Shown in pieces: positions 50,409 through 62,254 of a stretch of 64,000 nucleotides of DNA (position 1 is its first letter; each line of letters starts with the position of its first letter). The notes under the pieces are model-generated. The model worked only from the letters and a program-made list of their open reading frames with translations. It was not told the DNA's origin and did not search any database. Both the position numbers and the translations under genes were made by a program. The stretch is from assembly GCA_943704425.1 (NCBI GenBank), contig CALSCP010000335.1:70391-134390 (forward strand). Direction: 5' to 3'. The stretch is from Ministeria vibrans ATCC 50519. Its lineage: Eukaryota > Opisthokonta > Filasterea.

Positions 50409-53400
50409 TCAGAGGGTTGCATAAAGCAAATCTGACACAATCACATTGGCAAGAGTAATTTCGGTGACGAGTTCAATGTAGGTTGAGGGAGAAGCAAGGA
50501 CAGACACGACATAATGAGTAAAGTGATGATGAACGGCAACGTAGACGACAATGGCGGCAAGAGGAAGGAAGTAGGCAGCAAGCCACTGGTAGTATAGACG
50601 TGTCAGGTTCGTTGTGGGTGTGAGGCTGAGCCCAAGGAAGATAGGGACGAGCCAAAAGATGGCGATAAAAAGGGCCACGAGCCAATCGCCAAAGAGCTGA
50701 AAGGTGACCATCAGAGGAATGACGGTGAGGAGAGGCGAGAGCAATGGTGCACACTCGAAGACGGTGCGCACACTAGATTGGCTTTCGATCAGTGCCATAA
50801 TGTGCGAGTGGTTATCACCGCTGCCGTAGCCGCCACTGTCAAAAATACGCGTGTCCGGCACATCGTCCTCTTGTGGGCAAGCGAGCGCACGATTGTCAAC
50901 GATTCCAGCACTGCCACAGCCAATTGCCGACGACATAAACGACACTTGAAGCGGCTGCGAATAGATACTCTGTCGATCGACGTCGCAAGCGGCGCCTGGC
51001 AGCAAAGGTGTCACAAGTTGAGAACGCATGGCGTCAGTGTCACTGCAGCCGCTAGTGTGACTGCCCGTCGTCTCGGTAAGATCCGCCGTGTCGCTGGTTG
51101 TCGCACGTTGACCGAGCAGACGGAGGAGAGCACGCTCTGCATCGCGACTCAACAGCATCATTCTGGCAGTGCGCTCGAGAGCCGGTACAATAGCAAGAAG
51201 AATCACAATGAAGTTTTCGGCGGCCACCGTGGCGCTCGTCAGGCCAATCACGTCGCCCAAAACCGTCACCATGAACATATCGAATTGGGGACCGCACGAA
51301 GGCATGAGGGTTGCCAGGTTGGATGCACGCAGATAGTTGGGCATGCCAGGCGCAAGGAGTCCGCCAAACATGAGGCCGAGACTCGCGCAGATCAAGAGGC
51401 GCGACAGGAAGAGATTGCGTGCCGAGTGGTGCGCGCGACCGACACACACCAAAAGTAACGCAACCGTTTGAAGGAGGTATGCCGCAAAGAAAAGCCCCAG
51501 GGAGATCCACTCGGCATCGCGCAGTGTAACAAAGGCCGGCGTAAATACAGTCTCGCCCGGTGGCCAGGTGAGACTCAGGCCAAGATTCTCCGACATTTCT
51601 TGCACCGCCTGTTGTACACTGACGGTAGTGAGTGCATGAAACTGGATGCAAAGTAGACATAGGTAGCACACATTGCTGAGCCCAAGAAACGTCCGGCGGT
51701 ACGGTAGACGCAATCCACACTCGCTTGGCCTACTCAGCTCATAGTCCTCGCGAAGAAACGCACGAATACAAGTCAGTCGAGCACCCAGGCGTTGTCTGAG
51801 CGAGAGACCAATCTTCGGCTTGTGCAATGTGGTGATGCGGATGCGCGAGCGCTGCGCTTGGTCCGTCGCCACCGTGTCTGTACTGCCTTGTGCGTCAGCC
51901 AACAGCACGTCGTGCACTTCTTCTTCCGCCGTACTGTTCGACGGGCGCGGCACAAAAACGAAGTATGTAAGCGAGACCATGAGAAAAAAGATGCACAGGA
52001 CGATGGCCCACGGAAACGCAGCGGGGAAGCGAGAGTAAACACTGAAGCCGAAAAGAAGACCCACGAAGCACCCGAGCATGGACAAGGTGTAGAGCAGGAG
52101 AAGCGCGTAAAGTTTCTTGGCACGCGCGTCGTGTCCCTGGTACGTGGGAAGAAGCGCTGTCACGTCGGTGACGAGATCCCCTTCACGACGCGTGCGGTGG
52201 CGCTTGGCGAGAATGGAGTACATTTCGAAGACGTGCCGACGCACATCCGACACGTACTTGAACAAACAAAAGAAGGCAATAATGGAAAGAACCCAAAGGG
52301 TGAACCAGAGGCCGAGCCACCAGGAAGGCAGAGAGAACGCCTGGTAGTTGACAACGAGCGGAAGTGCACAGGAGAGAAGTCCAACGAGCAAAATGACGCA
52401 ACCGAGCGAGCGAATGTTGCTCAGGTGACGAATCACTGTACGACACCAGATACGAAGGCAAGTCTCCGCACGAAGGAATCGCTCCGAGTCTGACTCGCTA
52501 CACCGACTCGAATCTTGGTCGGATTCACCAAGGCTGTTGCTGTTGTTGCTGTTGTTGGTCACAATGTCATCGCCATCGTCGTCACTGTCACTCTCGTCCA
52601 TGCTGTCGATGAGCACCACATCACTGTCGGCGCTCGTCGCACGACTGTTCACTTCACTTCCGGCCTGACCCCCTCCGATGCTTCCAACCGCCTGCTCATC
52701 CCTTGCATCGTAACTAAGTTCATTGGTAATCTCGTTCGGCGACAGCGCGGCATTGTCAGTGGTGTGCAGGAAGACTTGTCGATGCGACGAGGAACGTCCA
52801 CGCGACAAGGCATCGTCATGAATCACCTGACTGAATATCTGACTGGCATCACCATCATTGACCGTGTTGTTGATACCGCTGAGAAGCTGAGTGATGACAA
52901 TCAAGACACACATACACCCGACGGACACGCCAAACACAAGGCCCATGGTGAAAAAAAGCAATAAAAACGACTCGAAGCTGACCATGACACCGACAACCGA
53001 AATGGAAAGCAACTCGTCAAGCTGGCCACGCACAACGGGATTGCCTGTAAAGAAGGAGTTGGGATTGGGGCGGATGGTCATCAGGGGCGACAGAGGATCA
53101 ACAAGGGGAAACAGAAAGAGCACCAAAAAGAAGCCCACAAGAATGGAGGCCAACACTCCAACTTGTGCGCGATGCCAGACGGCAGACAAGCCGCTTGACG
53201 TGTAGAAAAAGTAGCCAATAGTGAGCCCGAGGAGCACAATAAAGGAAATGGTGAACGTAGCGCCACCAAAGAGTATCCAGATATCAAAGAATCGTTGTTC
53301 TTCCGTCACATTGACAATGGTGATGTTGAAACCCAGTGCCTGGAGAGACAAGAGGGAAAAGGCACGAAAAGGTTGCGACCAGAGCCAAGCACACATCACG

Positions 53401-56400
53401 ATGCCCACGCCCACCAAACCGGAGACCAGCGCGACAACATTGTGCTGTTCAAGGAGCAACAGAGGCCGCAAGCGACGAGTGGGTAGCAAGCTCGTGCACG
53501 ACGGCATCGACTTGAAAATTTGAGAGGGGCCTTTGCGAGGAGACGTTCCCCAACAAGACGCGTGAGAGGGATACGAAGAGCAGAAAAAAAGCAGTCGGCC
53601 ACAAGGGTGACGCATGCGTTGAGCAGATTTCAGGCAGTTCCTACTGAGACGCTGGCGTATGCTCGGGCGTCGCATGACAAGCCAAACCCCGACAATGAAA
53701 AGCACAACAAGGACAAGGCAGCCTATGATGAGACCAATGTGATGATTGGGCGCGTACACACCGCAAGCAGGCACGAGAGCAGCAATTTTGAACGAGAAGA
53801 ACTCATCGGGATGGTTGCCGGGAAAACAAGTGGTGGAAAGGGAGGTGTTAGGCGCGTAGGACTGCGAAAATTGGCACGTTGAGCAGCCCTGTGAGCAGAA
53901 GAGACGCACCACAAGCTCGGTGTGAGAATGGTTGGCAACCATCACGGGGATCAAGCCAACCTGCCACCAGCCAGCGTACGCCTTGGGGTCGCTCTGACGA
54001 CAGACACCGTCGGCGGGACCGCGCAAGGGGACGATCGTTGTTGTACCTGCTGCTGTCAAGGCGGGGGGACCTGTCGCAGTCGGGTGGTCACAGCCAGTGG
54101 TGTGATTGGCGACGAAAAGGACGAGATCGTCAGAGTTCATTTCGGTGCTCAAGGGTGCTGCAGCGCCCATGCACGTCTCGTCAAGCGGTCGATAGAGAAG
54201 GCTCAAGGAAGCTGAGACTGTCGATGTGACACACTCACGGTTGTTCAGTTGGGCCATTGAAAAAATGCACTCGGTGCAATTTGCGAAGCGACACAGCAAG
54301 CGAACGTTTGAAAGGCGCACGTCCAAGTTGCCGTCTGTGTCGCTGGCAATAGCATAGTACAAGGGTGAACTAGTAGCGGTAGGAAGGGAAACACACGTGC
54401 CGGTAGTTGTGGGCAAATAGAGTGCCGTAGCAAGAGATCCTGAGGAAGAGAGGGAACACGCAGGGGGATTGGAGGTTTGAAAGAAGAGAAACTCCACTGT
54501 TGACGATGTATTGAGAGTGTTGTCGCCGGCGCGACGTCGATTGTAGACGGGAAGTTGGTTCAGAAGTGAGCTGTCTGTGGTGGTGGCGGTGGTGGTGGTG
54601 GTGGTGGTGGTGGTAGAGGCAGTGATGGGGCGCTCGGGCGTCGAAGGAACCGATGACGACCATTCATGAGACGTTTCACTGAGTTCGCGATCACGGCGCG
54701 TGTCAACAGAAAATGCAACCCATTCGTCGACAGCCATATCCAATGCATCAAGGTCAAAGGCGGCATTTGTATGACCATGAGCGGGTGTACGCCGAATGGC
54801 ACGCGCAACGGCAGTTGGAGGCTGGTCATTCGAAGAAGAAAAGGAGCAGGGGGGCCAGCGAGGGTCGGCCTGCGAGCTGCAGTGTGAAGATATTTGGATG
54901 TAGCCGTGATACAGTTCGCACGAGTTTGGCTGAACCAAAGTGACCACCTCGGGGTTTGGTAGGTAGGGGGCGACACTTGCGGGCACTCTGAGAGCGTTGT
55001 AAAGAAGCGCCTGGTTGAGATTGGGCCGACCCTTGTTGATAATTTGGTTGGTGATTTGGTTGATCGTGTCGACGGGCAGGGGAACGGAGGGAGCAATGAG
55101 GGTCACATTGAGCGACGACAAGTCAAAGTGGGTGATGTTGACGTAGACGCCTGGCTGAACGTCATTGGTGTAGGCGACAAAGCCGACGCCGACCAAATTG
55201 ACAAAGTGCAACTCGAGAATCACTTGGGCAGTGGCATTGACGCAGGTGGTGCACTCGCAGGTTGCTCGAATGATACCCGATGCAATGGTCATGTTGATAA
55301 GATTTTCGCCTACAATGGTGAGAACGGGCGCACTCACGGTGGTGACTGTGTCGAGGACTGTGTCAAGCACGTCGACGGACGTGCGAATGACAAAATCGCC
55401 GTTTTCATTCGCCTCGGCAATTGCAGCATTGAGTAGAGTCGAGGAGACGCGCAGTCCTGCAAGTAGGTAGGTGGAACCCACTTGTTGCTGCCACTGTGTC
55501 GGAGGCAGCAGGCTTGCGTCACAGGCGCTCGGGTCAACGTACTGACTGTGTTCACCCGCGACAATTCCGCTCACGTTCAAGTCGATGCGGTTGTTGGCAA
55601 CAAACGCGTACTGAGCAAGTTGGTAAGTGAGAGTCACTCCGTTAAACAAATTGTACGTGGTCGGCACAGAGTAAGCGTGAGAAAGGCCGTCTAGCGAGTG
55701 CTGGAGAGCGCTTTGCAACGCTTGTTGCACGGACCCTTTGGTGATACCAAACATTTTCCTAAAATAATACAAGTATTGTGAGTGTGTCGATGTACGGTTT
55801 GAATTAGGATGAGGGAAAGGGTTAGAATACGGCGTAGGAATAGTTAGGGTTAGGGTTAGGGTTTAGAGTTAGGGTGAGGGTTAGGGTCAGGAGCAAACAA
55901 GAGACACAAAATGCTTACTCGATCATTGTGATAAGGAAACCCTGAGAGGCACACCCTGAGATGTCGATGGTTCCAGAGGAGATTTCGACCTGGCCCGTAA
56001 TGTTGACAGGCGCGACCCCATTGGCTGTAATGGCGATGCTGAGCGACTCGACTGCGCTGGCTGTCACATAGTCGTTGCACAAGGTCGAACAAATACAGAA
56101 GACAACTGTGTGGCAGATTCGAGCATACGCGTACAGGTTGGAGATCTGCACGGTCAGCATTCCGCGGATGAGTAGGCCATTCCGCGTGATTTGGATGCTT
56201 CGCGAACTGAGACCCAGCGAGAGAACAGGAGTGCCCTGGGTAGCCACATCGCCCCATGAGCTACAGTCTCCGCCCGGCTTGTACTGAGGCGGGATGGGAG
56301 TGGTCGCTGCGATGTGATTGAGCAAGTTGGTGATGAGACCGTCGGTCATCGTCAACTCACTATTGAACCCCAATTGGGTTGCCACGAAGTTGCCCATGGC

Positions 56401-56551
56401 AAACGAGGGATCGGCCGTCTGCGCTCGAGCCTGTGGGATCACCACATCGGATAGCAGGAGCGTGAGGAAGGTAATAAGCTACGCAGAGAAATGATGAAAA
56501 AGTTAAAGAAATTACAAAAAGAAAAGAAGAGTAATACAATGCGTCTGCCAT
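50409..56551 (-). CDS. Giant TULIP (BPI/LBP-like) polytopic membrane protein
   Basis: Main exons 56478-55919 and 55758-50409, in phase, about 1,970 aa. Residues about 13-31 (LITFLTLLLSDVVIPQARA) form a signal peptide. Two BPI-like (TULIP) halves follow: MGNFVATQLGFNSELTMTDG..., SIQITRNGLLIRGMLTVQIS, GTIDISGCASQG, then FGITKGSVQQALQSALQHSL, SGIIRATCECTTCV, HFDLSSLNVTLIAPSVPLPV, ALLYNALRVPASVAPYLPNPE. A repeated Cys-rich module comes next (LLCRFANCTECIFS and LFCSQGCSTCQFS). The last ~1,150 residues hold many predicted TM helices (HHIGLIIGCLVLVVLFIVGV, VVALVSGLVGVGIVMCAW and others) and acidic cytosolic loops. The function is unknown; lipid or LPS binding is an inference from the fold. Exon 56551-56516 supplies an ATG and keeps frame, but lies on a dispersed repeat, so the true start is uncertain. 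Confidence 0.8.
55843..55893. repeat. Interstitial telomere-like (TTAGGG)n array in an intron
   Basis: On the plus strand GTTAGGG units run TTAGGGTTAGGGTTAGGG, then variants (TTTAGAGTTAGGGTGAGGG, TTAGGGTCAGG). It lies in the intron between the exons ending at 55919 and starting at 55758. Confidence 0.93.
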
Positions 56552-56575
56552 AGACTAACACGATGGAACACCCAT
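56526..56575. repeat. Copy of short dispersed repeat
   Basis: GAAGAGTAATACAATGCGTC followed by TGCCATAG resembles 24780-24808 at about 22 of 25 aligned bases by eye; a weaker relative is at 20531-20565. Nearby ACCCATAGACCC repeats the CCATAG core. Confidence 0.6.
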
Positions 56576-57663
56576 AGACCCAATCTGACCCACAAATATG
56601 AAATGGGCTTTCACAGGAATAAAAAATGAATAGTTTAAAAATTTATTAATCATAGTGTCTTTGTGATAATGTAATGAGGAGGGCAAATAGAAGGTTCATT
56701 CATAGAAGGCAATGGCAGAAGAGCGTGTCGTTCAGCGTCGAGAATGTTATCATGTAACGAATAATGATGTAAACAGTTGAATCGACACGCCGCGGCGATT
56801 GTGTGCCGCAGCTTAATATTCATTGTGGTCGACGAGAAGAATAACACCAAGCAAGGGAATAATGCGCGAAAATAAAAAAAATTGCAAGCTCTCTCGAAAA
56901 TCGGTCAGAGTCATTCAATCGACCGTGGAGAGCACGAAATTGGTCATGGTTACAAAGGGTTTACCAATTATGTTTATGGAAACGCTGGCGAGGCAAGGGA
57001 CAGGGTAAAAAGAGGAGAGGGGAGATGAAAGGGAGATGAAAGTTCGATGAGAAGGATTTTATGTAAATGGACGACTTTTAAAATATTGAATAAGAGGAAA
57101 ATGGAGAAGCAGAAATAGATTACGGTCAGTGGCAACTGGGAAGAGTAGCAACAGGTGCTACGATGATCAAGAGTATAGGATGTATGCACAATCCCAGCGG
57201 GCCGACAGAAATGCGGAAAAAGGAAGTTTTGTTCTCAACACCTCCTCGCCTTCATACCTTCCATGTGAGCCTCATAGTGTTGATAGTGCTGATGTAGAAG
57301 TCAGTAGAACCTTTGTTTTCTTTGAAAAAGAGCTGTTAGATCAAAGTGAGGAAAAAAAAAGTGGGATGAAAATAATCAATGAATATAAATTTATGTCCCT
57401 CTCAGGATATGATATGGAGTATCTAGTGCCTATCACGTCACTTGTCCGACCACCAGGCAACCTTTCTTTGCTTCCTTTGACCTTTCGATGCTCCTGTAGC
57501 ATAGAAAGTGGTTCTGAGCTATTTGTGAGGTCGCTTTTCGTTTGTGAACTTCTTCTTCAACTTTTCTTTTTTGATCTCTTGATCTCTTTTTATTGTTAAT
57601 TTTTGTCACTGTATCATTAATAAATCGGTTGTATTCTTCTCTTCTTATTATTTTTGTTTTCTC
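56552..57663. other. 1.1-kb AT-rich region without a convincing gene
   Basis: The largest gap in the window. A plus-strand open frame from about 57180 (MYAQSQRADRNAEKG...) to 57599 gives about 139 codons. It is AT-rich, ends in a hydrophobic run from T-rich DNA and matches nothing I know. The region should contain the promoters of the TULIP gene (minus) and the elongin-A-like gene (plus). I would not call the frame a gene without transcript support. Confidence 0.4.
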
Positions 57664-58886
57664 ATGTCCTCTCGTCCTGCGCTTATCGAGCGCTTGAAAT
57701 CAGAGCTGTTGCAATGCACGCTTCGCGTAGAGCGCCCACGAGAAATCGAAATTCCTGTCGAGGTACAAACTCCGTACAATACAATCACCAAACAATTGAG
57801 GGTCGAACATTCTCATGGAATGCCATTGTGTCCGTATCCAGGTTCTACAGGCAGTACTGAAGGTGGTGCGTGCGCTTGGCAATCTGAAATTGACTTTTGT
57901 GGAGCTGCGCGCGAGCAGTTTGGGCAGATGTGTGACCAAGTTGAGCAAAATTTTGGGACGCAAAAAACCGGTCGCCGATCAAGGTCAGGCGGGTCAGAAC
58001 GCCTTGAAAGAGTGTGTGGCGGCGACAAAAGCGTTGCTCGTATCGTTTCGGGCGCGTGTAGACCAGTACACGTCGCTGATGGAGCGGCTGGGCGCGTCCG
58101 AAGATGACTTGGACGAACTTACAAAGGCGGCGCGTCGTACGCGTCTGCTGGGTCCCCGAGGCCTACGCCGGAGTGCTCAGTCTGCTCGAATACACGCCAA
58201 TCGTCACTTCAAAGAGGTGTCATCACTCGAGCAGCTGTGCGTGGACAAGCTAATGCAATGTGCCGAACATGTCTTCAGTATTGGCGACGTGCCGCCGCGC
58301 TTGGTCGCTCGCTTCCTCAAATCCTGCTCGCCTTTGCAACTGCTTATTATGGAGCAGTACAATGGGCGTGAGATGCGCGACTACACCGCCAAGTTATGGC
58401 CGTCGCTGATTCACGAGGCCCATCCGCAACTTTATGAGACTGTCAAGGTCAGTACCGTACAATCTTTAACATTATTATTATTATCATTATTGTTTTGTTA
58501 TTATTGTGTTGTTTTTGTCGCTTACTCTCCGTGACGCACATTTATCTCTTTAACGCGGTTTTGTATCGTAGAAAGAATTGCTTGAATGTGGGCTATCGGT
58601 GAATGAAGAAGAAAACGACGAGGAGGAGAAGGAGGAGGAGGGGAGGGAAAAGACAGTGGCACCAACCTTCTTTCGGGATGAGTGGCTGCGACGCGCCCTT
58701 GCAAGTGAAGCCCGTTCGCAGCGTGCACGCGAAAGTGCCTTGCGGGCCGCTGAAAGTTTACACGCACCTACCACACGACTCATAGCAGTGCCTGCCCGTT
58801 CAGCGTCCACCGCCCAATCGTCCAACCCTGGTGCTCGTCGCCCACCCACTAAAGCGCTTCTCAAGCAGTTTGGGTACAAGACTTGA
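57664..58886 (+). CDS. Elongin-A-like transcription elongation factor
   Basis: Exons 57664-57762, 57842-58447, 58572-58886; 339 aa, frame exact. The N-terminal ~65 residues (LIERLKSELLQCTLRVERPR, VVRALGNLKLTFVELRASSL, GRCVTKLSKILGRKK) fit the TFIIS N-terminal LW fold, including the 'L..L.I....L....G..V..L' pattern. The middle segment SLEQLCVDKLMQCAEHVFSI, VPPRLVARFLKSCSPLQLLI, MEQYNGREMRDYTAKLWPSL, IHEAHP is the elongin-A domain: a BC-box-like helix, the F-box-like 'P..L...L..C.p.QL..iE..N' and the 'LW' element. Elongin A stimulates RNA polymerase II and is a substrate receptor of an elongin BC-CUL5 ligase. An acidic stretch and a basic tail end the protein. The length is short versus animal elongin A. 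Confidence 0.82.
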
Positions 58887-58941
58887 GAAGATCTGTATTG
58901 AATAGTAATGTAAATAGTCATGATTCATTAATATTATTTGA

Positions 58942-61261
58942 ATGAGCGTCTCAGACCAAGATAGGCTTCGCGCTCAAGCACGCGCCCATGCGCATGCACT
59001 GATACGTCCTCTGGCGCCCTGCACGCTTGTGATTGACCCTGTTCTCACGTCGCCTGTCAATAATTTACTCGGTAACATCCCTCGCCTCATCCGATGCGTC
59101 ACCTCTGACCTCCCGCTCCGTTTGGATCTTGTTCCAAGGCGCCCGCCATCTCCTGAGCACCTGTGGCGTCACAAGTATGCAGTGGCTTGATAAAAGCCTT
59201 GCGGCAAAGCCCACTGCGACCGCAGCGGGTCGTGTTGTGGTGCTGCTTGTGTCGTCGCTTCCCAGCTCATGCAAGCTCGCTGTGCACTTCATGAAACTGT
59301 TCACCAACGACACCATTCACTTGCTCTTTTCGCCCCAAAGAGATGTTCTGTCTGAAGTACGCCCGCAGCTCTTCGCAAGGACACCGCAGTGATGCCCTTT
59401 TGTTTGCGTAGAGCATCTTTGAAGAAGAAGGACTGTACGGCCGTATTGCAAGCACACGGACGCTGCCCTTTGGCTTTGCACCAGTCGACCTTGATTGTTT
59501 CTCCCTCGAGATTCCCGACGTCTTCTACGATCGCTTTGTTTTGGGGGCGTCGACCTATTCACACACAATTGTGCACTCTTTGGCCCAACTCCGAAACGAA
59601 ACGGCGTCGCTGCACTCACTCCAATGGTACACCACATCGACGGAACAGACCTGATAAGCACCATTCACACGTCGTATATATAGCTGTGGAATAGGAGAGT
59701 ATGCCAAAGAGATCATTGACATTATTGCTGAAGAGCAAAGCCACACAGAGCCATCGGAAACCCAAAAGTACCCCTCTATTTTATATGATATCATCGAAAG
59801 AATTAAATTTATTATCATTAATAATTATTATTATTATTATTTTTTCTAATAATTGTAATGTTTTTTTTATAGTTTGTTTGAGCGAGTGATCTTTCTTGAC
59901 CGATCAATTGATCTGGTCACTCCCTTCCTCTCACAACTTACCTTTTCGGGAATGATTGCGGATGTATTTTCTGTCAAAGGTACAAAGTGAGCGTGATTGT
60001 TGGTCTTGTTACACTCATACCCTCCACTCATCTGTATAATATAATCATCTCTCTACACAAGGGGGCGGAGTGCGCATCCCTAAAGCGGACGACACAGGCA
60101 CGCAGTTTGTCTCGCTCGACGCCAGTTCCGATCGCACCCTCGCCCTTGTTGCTGACCAGCCCTTCCTGTGGTCTGCCTCCAAGACCCTTGCTCAGATTGC
60201 CCTAGATCTCACTTCCGCACTGTCTCTGGGCCTTCGCTCCTCTGCTCCTTCCGACAACTCCTCTCCTCTCTCCAACCTCTCCCAAATTAAATCAGTATGC
60301 CACATACCGCATCGCATCACAATAATCCTCTATTCTCATTACATCTCTACTCTTTCTCTACGGCAGTTTGTGGCTTCACTGCGCGGTCACGATGGTCTCC
60401 TACGCGCCAAAGAGTCCCTCAATGCACTGACCTCAGCCGCTCTCATTGTGAAGAAACAGCGCGACAATCAGCGCTTTTTCGATCTGGTCAATCTTGAGCG
60501 TCTTATGCTCGAAGGAAAGTTTGAAGAAGAGGTAACATACTCCTGGTCACTCGTTCTTCATTACACAACGCAAAATATTTTAGGTATTTGGGGACCTTTT
60601 GGACATGTTCCAACAGCCGCCACACACGACGCCCGTGGCGCCTCCACCGTTGCCCATCCTACTACGTCTGCTTGCCCTCTTCTCTCTCACCCACTCCGGC
60701 CTCAAACCCGCCCAGCACCAGTCCCTCTGCGACGCCCTGCTTATCCACCATGGCTATGCGCTCCTGCCTGCCTTTGAGCGTCTCACCCGCCTCGGCGCAC
60801 TCCTGCCCCGAAACGCCAAGACCACCGAGCCCCCAGCTGACGCATACTCCCTCGCTCGCAGGTCTCTTGGCCTCTGGTCAAAACCATCTTCTTCTTCTTC
60901 TTCTTCTTCTTCGTCGTCGTCGTCGTCAGATCCTTCCGCTGAGTCGGCATCCGACGTCCGTCACGACTGCTCCTTTCTGTCCACGCGTCTTGTGGAGTCA
61001 CTACTCACCGGCGCCACAAAGACTCTCCCTGCTACATTTCGATCGCGTCTCACTGGCTCCCTCCCTTCTCCTCCCATCTACTCCAAACCCCTTCCAGGCG
61101 CTCCGCGGCCTCTACCCGTTCTCGTGTGCATCCTCGGTGGCTGTACACACGCCGAAGCAACGTCCATGCGCGCCCTGGCCAAGCGACTCGGCGTCACATT
61201 GACCCTCGCCACGACTGCTCTTACCGATGGGAACACGCTTATCACACAACTCATGCAGTAA
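58942..61261 (+). CDS. VPS33: VPS33 (Sec1/Munc18 family) HOPS/CORVET subunit
   Basis: Eight exons: 58942-59071, 59139-59356, 59412-59626, 59684-59767, 59873-59979, 60062-60294, 60367-60531, 60584-61261; 609 aa, frame exact. SM proteins clamp SNAREs at endosome-lysosome fusion. Conserved parts: TLVIDPVLTSPVNNLLG, IHLLFSPQRDVLSESIFEEE, LPFGFAPVDLDCFSLEIPD, FERVIFLDRSIDLVTPFLSQ, LTFSGMIADVFSVKG, DDTGTQFVSLDASSD, FVASLRGHDGLLRAKESLNA, DLVNLERLMLEGKFEEEVFG and the C-terminal LVCILGGCTHAEATSMRALA. GG.T.AE.. near the C-terminus and FLDRxxDLxTP favour VPS33 over other SM proteins. A Ser-run (about 15 Ser) sits in the last third. The start is only 55 bp after the elongin-A stop. Confidence 0.94.
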
Positions 61262-61311
61262 AACCACGTCGGGCTTTTGTGTATTGTACATGTACATCAT
61301 CATCATCATTA

Positions 61312-61392
61312 TCAGGAGTCATTTTTCGAAGTCTCTTCTTTTGGCGAAGGGAGGGACAGAAAGGCATCCACCAATTGCGAGGACGACACAGA

Positions 61393-61429
<37 letters not shown>

Positions 61430-61830
61430 TGAGTTATTGGAGACATCGAAGAAGAGTCTGTCGACGACACAGACACAATGAGACGGTCTCCGGTGGCCGG
61501 TGAACTCGGTGTTGGTGCGCGCTCGCACTCCTCGTCGAAATAATGAAGAAAGTACGTTGCGCGGCACTCCGCTGCCGTCAATCCGTCCACTCCAAGTGTC
61601 GCAGCAACCCTTTCCCAGTCAAATCCAACGGCTGCAGCGGCCCGCTTCACAGCAGTGACGAGAGAAGCGGCCGCATCGCTCTCATCGACTCTCCCTGTTG
61701 CCAGTTCCTCCTCCGCCGGCACGCGCGGTCTTTCAAACACCTCCGCCGGCACAGCATCAATGCCACTGCCAGACGTCTCGCCACCAGGCTCGCTCGGTCG
61801 GCTCCACGGTACGCGCACAATGCAGTACAT
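61312..61830 (-). CDS. Small SANT/Myb-like protein with poly-Asp tract
   Basis: 172 aa from MYCIVRVPWSRPSEPGGE. Residues about 60-105 (AVKRAAAAVGFDWERVAATL, GVDGLTAAECRATYFLHYF) have the three-helix 'W..VA..L.g....eCr..Y' pattern of SANT/Myb domains, with the first Trp position replaced. The C-terminal part is acidic and Ser-rich (D12 run, SSSQLVDAFLSLPSPKEE). No paralogue or named family recognised. It is convergent with VPS33 (50 bp between stops). The frame has normal codon usage for this locus, so I believe it is coding, but function is unknown. Confidence 0.6.
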
Positions 61831-62254
61831 CAAACTATTGTTCAACTATTGTTCCGAATATGTATTTCTCAAGCCCTCACTCGAGTCAGTCGACTGATCA
61901 CTGACCACCGGTGACGCTTAGTACGCTGTAGGAATCAGGGATCGGCTGTGAAGTTTAAAAAAAATTAAGGGAGTAAAGGGACAGAATGCACAATAGTCAA
62001 TAATTTATAATATTCTCAATTCTCACAGAAGACGGACGGTCACAAGTCAGTGAAGTCACAACTCACAGGCGTCACAGCCCTAAATAAGAGCCCTTTCTAC
62101 CAAAAAGTCAATAACGAAAAAAAAAACAATATTATAGAAAAATCCAATTGCTCTCTCTATTATTTTTTCCTTTTTTCCAAGTTCAACTCCTTTTTCCATC
62201 TTGGCTCTCACGCTCTCGAGTCCAGCCGCAGCCATCGCCTCGCCCGCCTCCCAC
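61831..62254. promoter_or_regulatory. Divergent region, SANT-like / EGF-propeller gene
   Basis: 424 bp between opposite starts. AT-rich from 61950 to 62170, with poly-A runs at 61956-61963 and 62119-62127. No element recognised. Confidence 0.4.

Noticed and set aside
55843-55893. Telomere repeat as a chromosome end
   Set aside because: Flanked on both sides by exons of the same gene in consistent phase, so it is interstitial.
57129-57599. Possible plus-strand gene of about 139-156 codons
   Set aside because: No ATG at the open-frame start, AT-rich, T-run-derived hydrophobic end, no recognisable domain; described only as intergenic.
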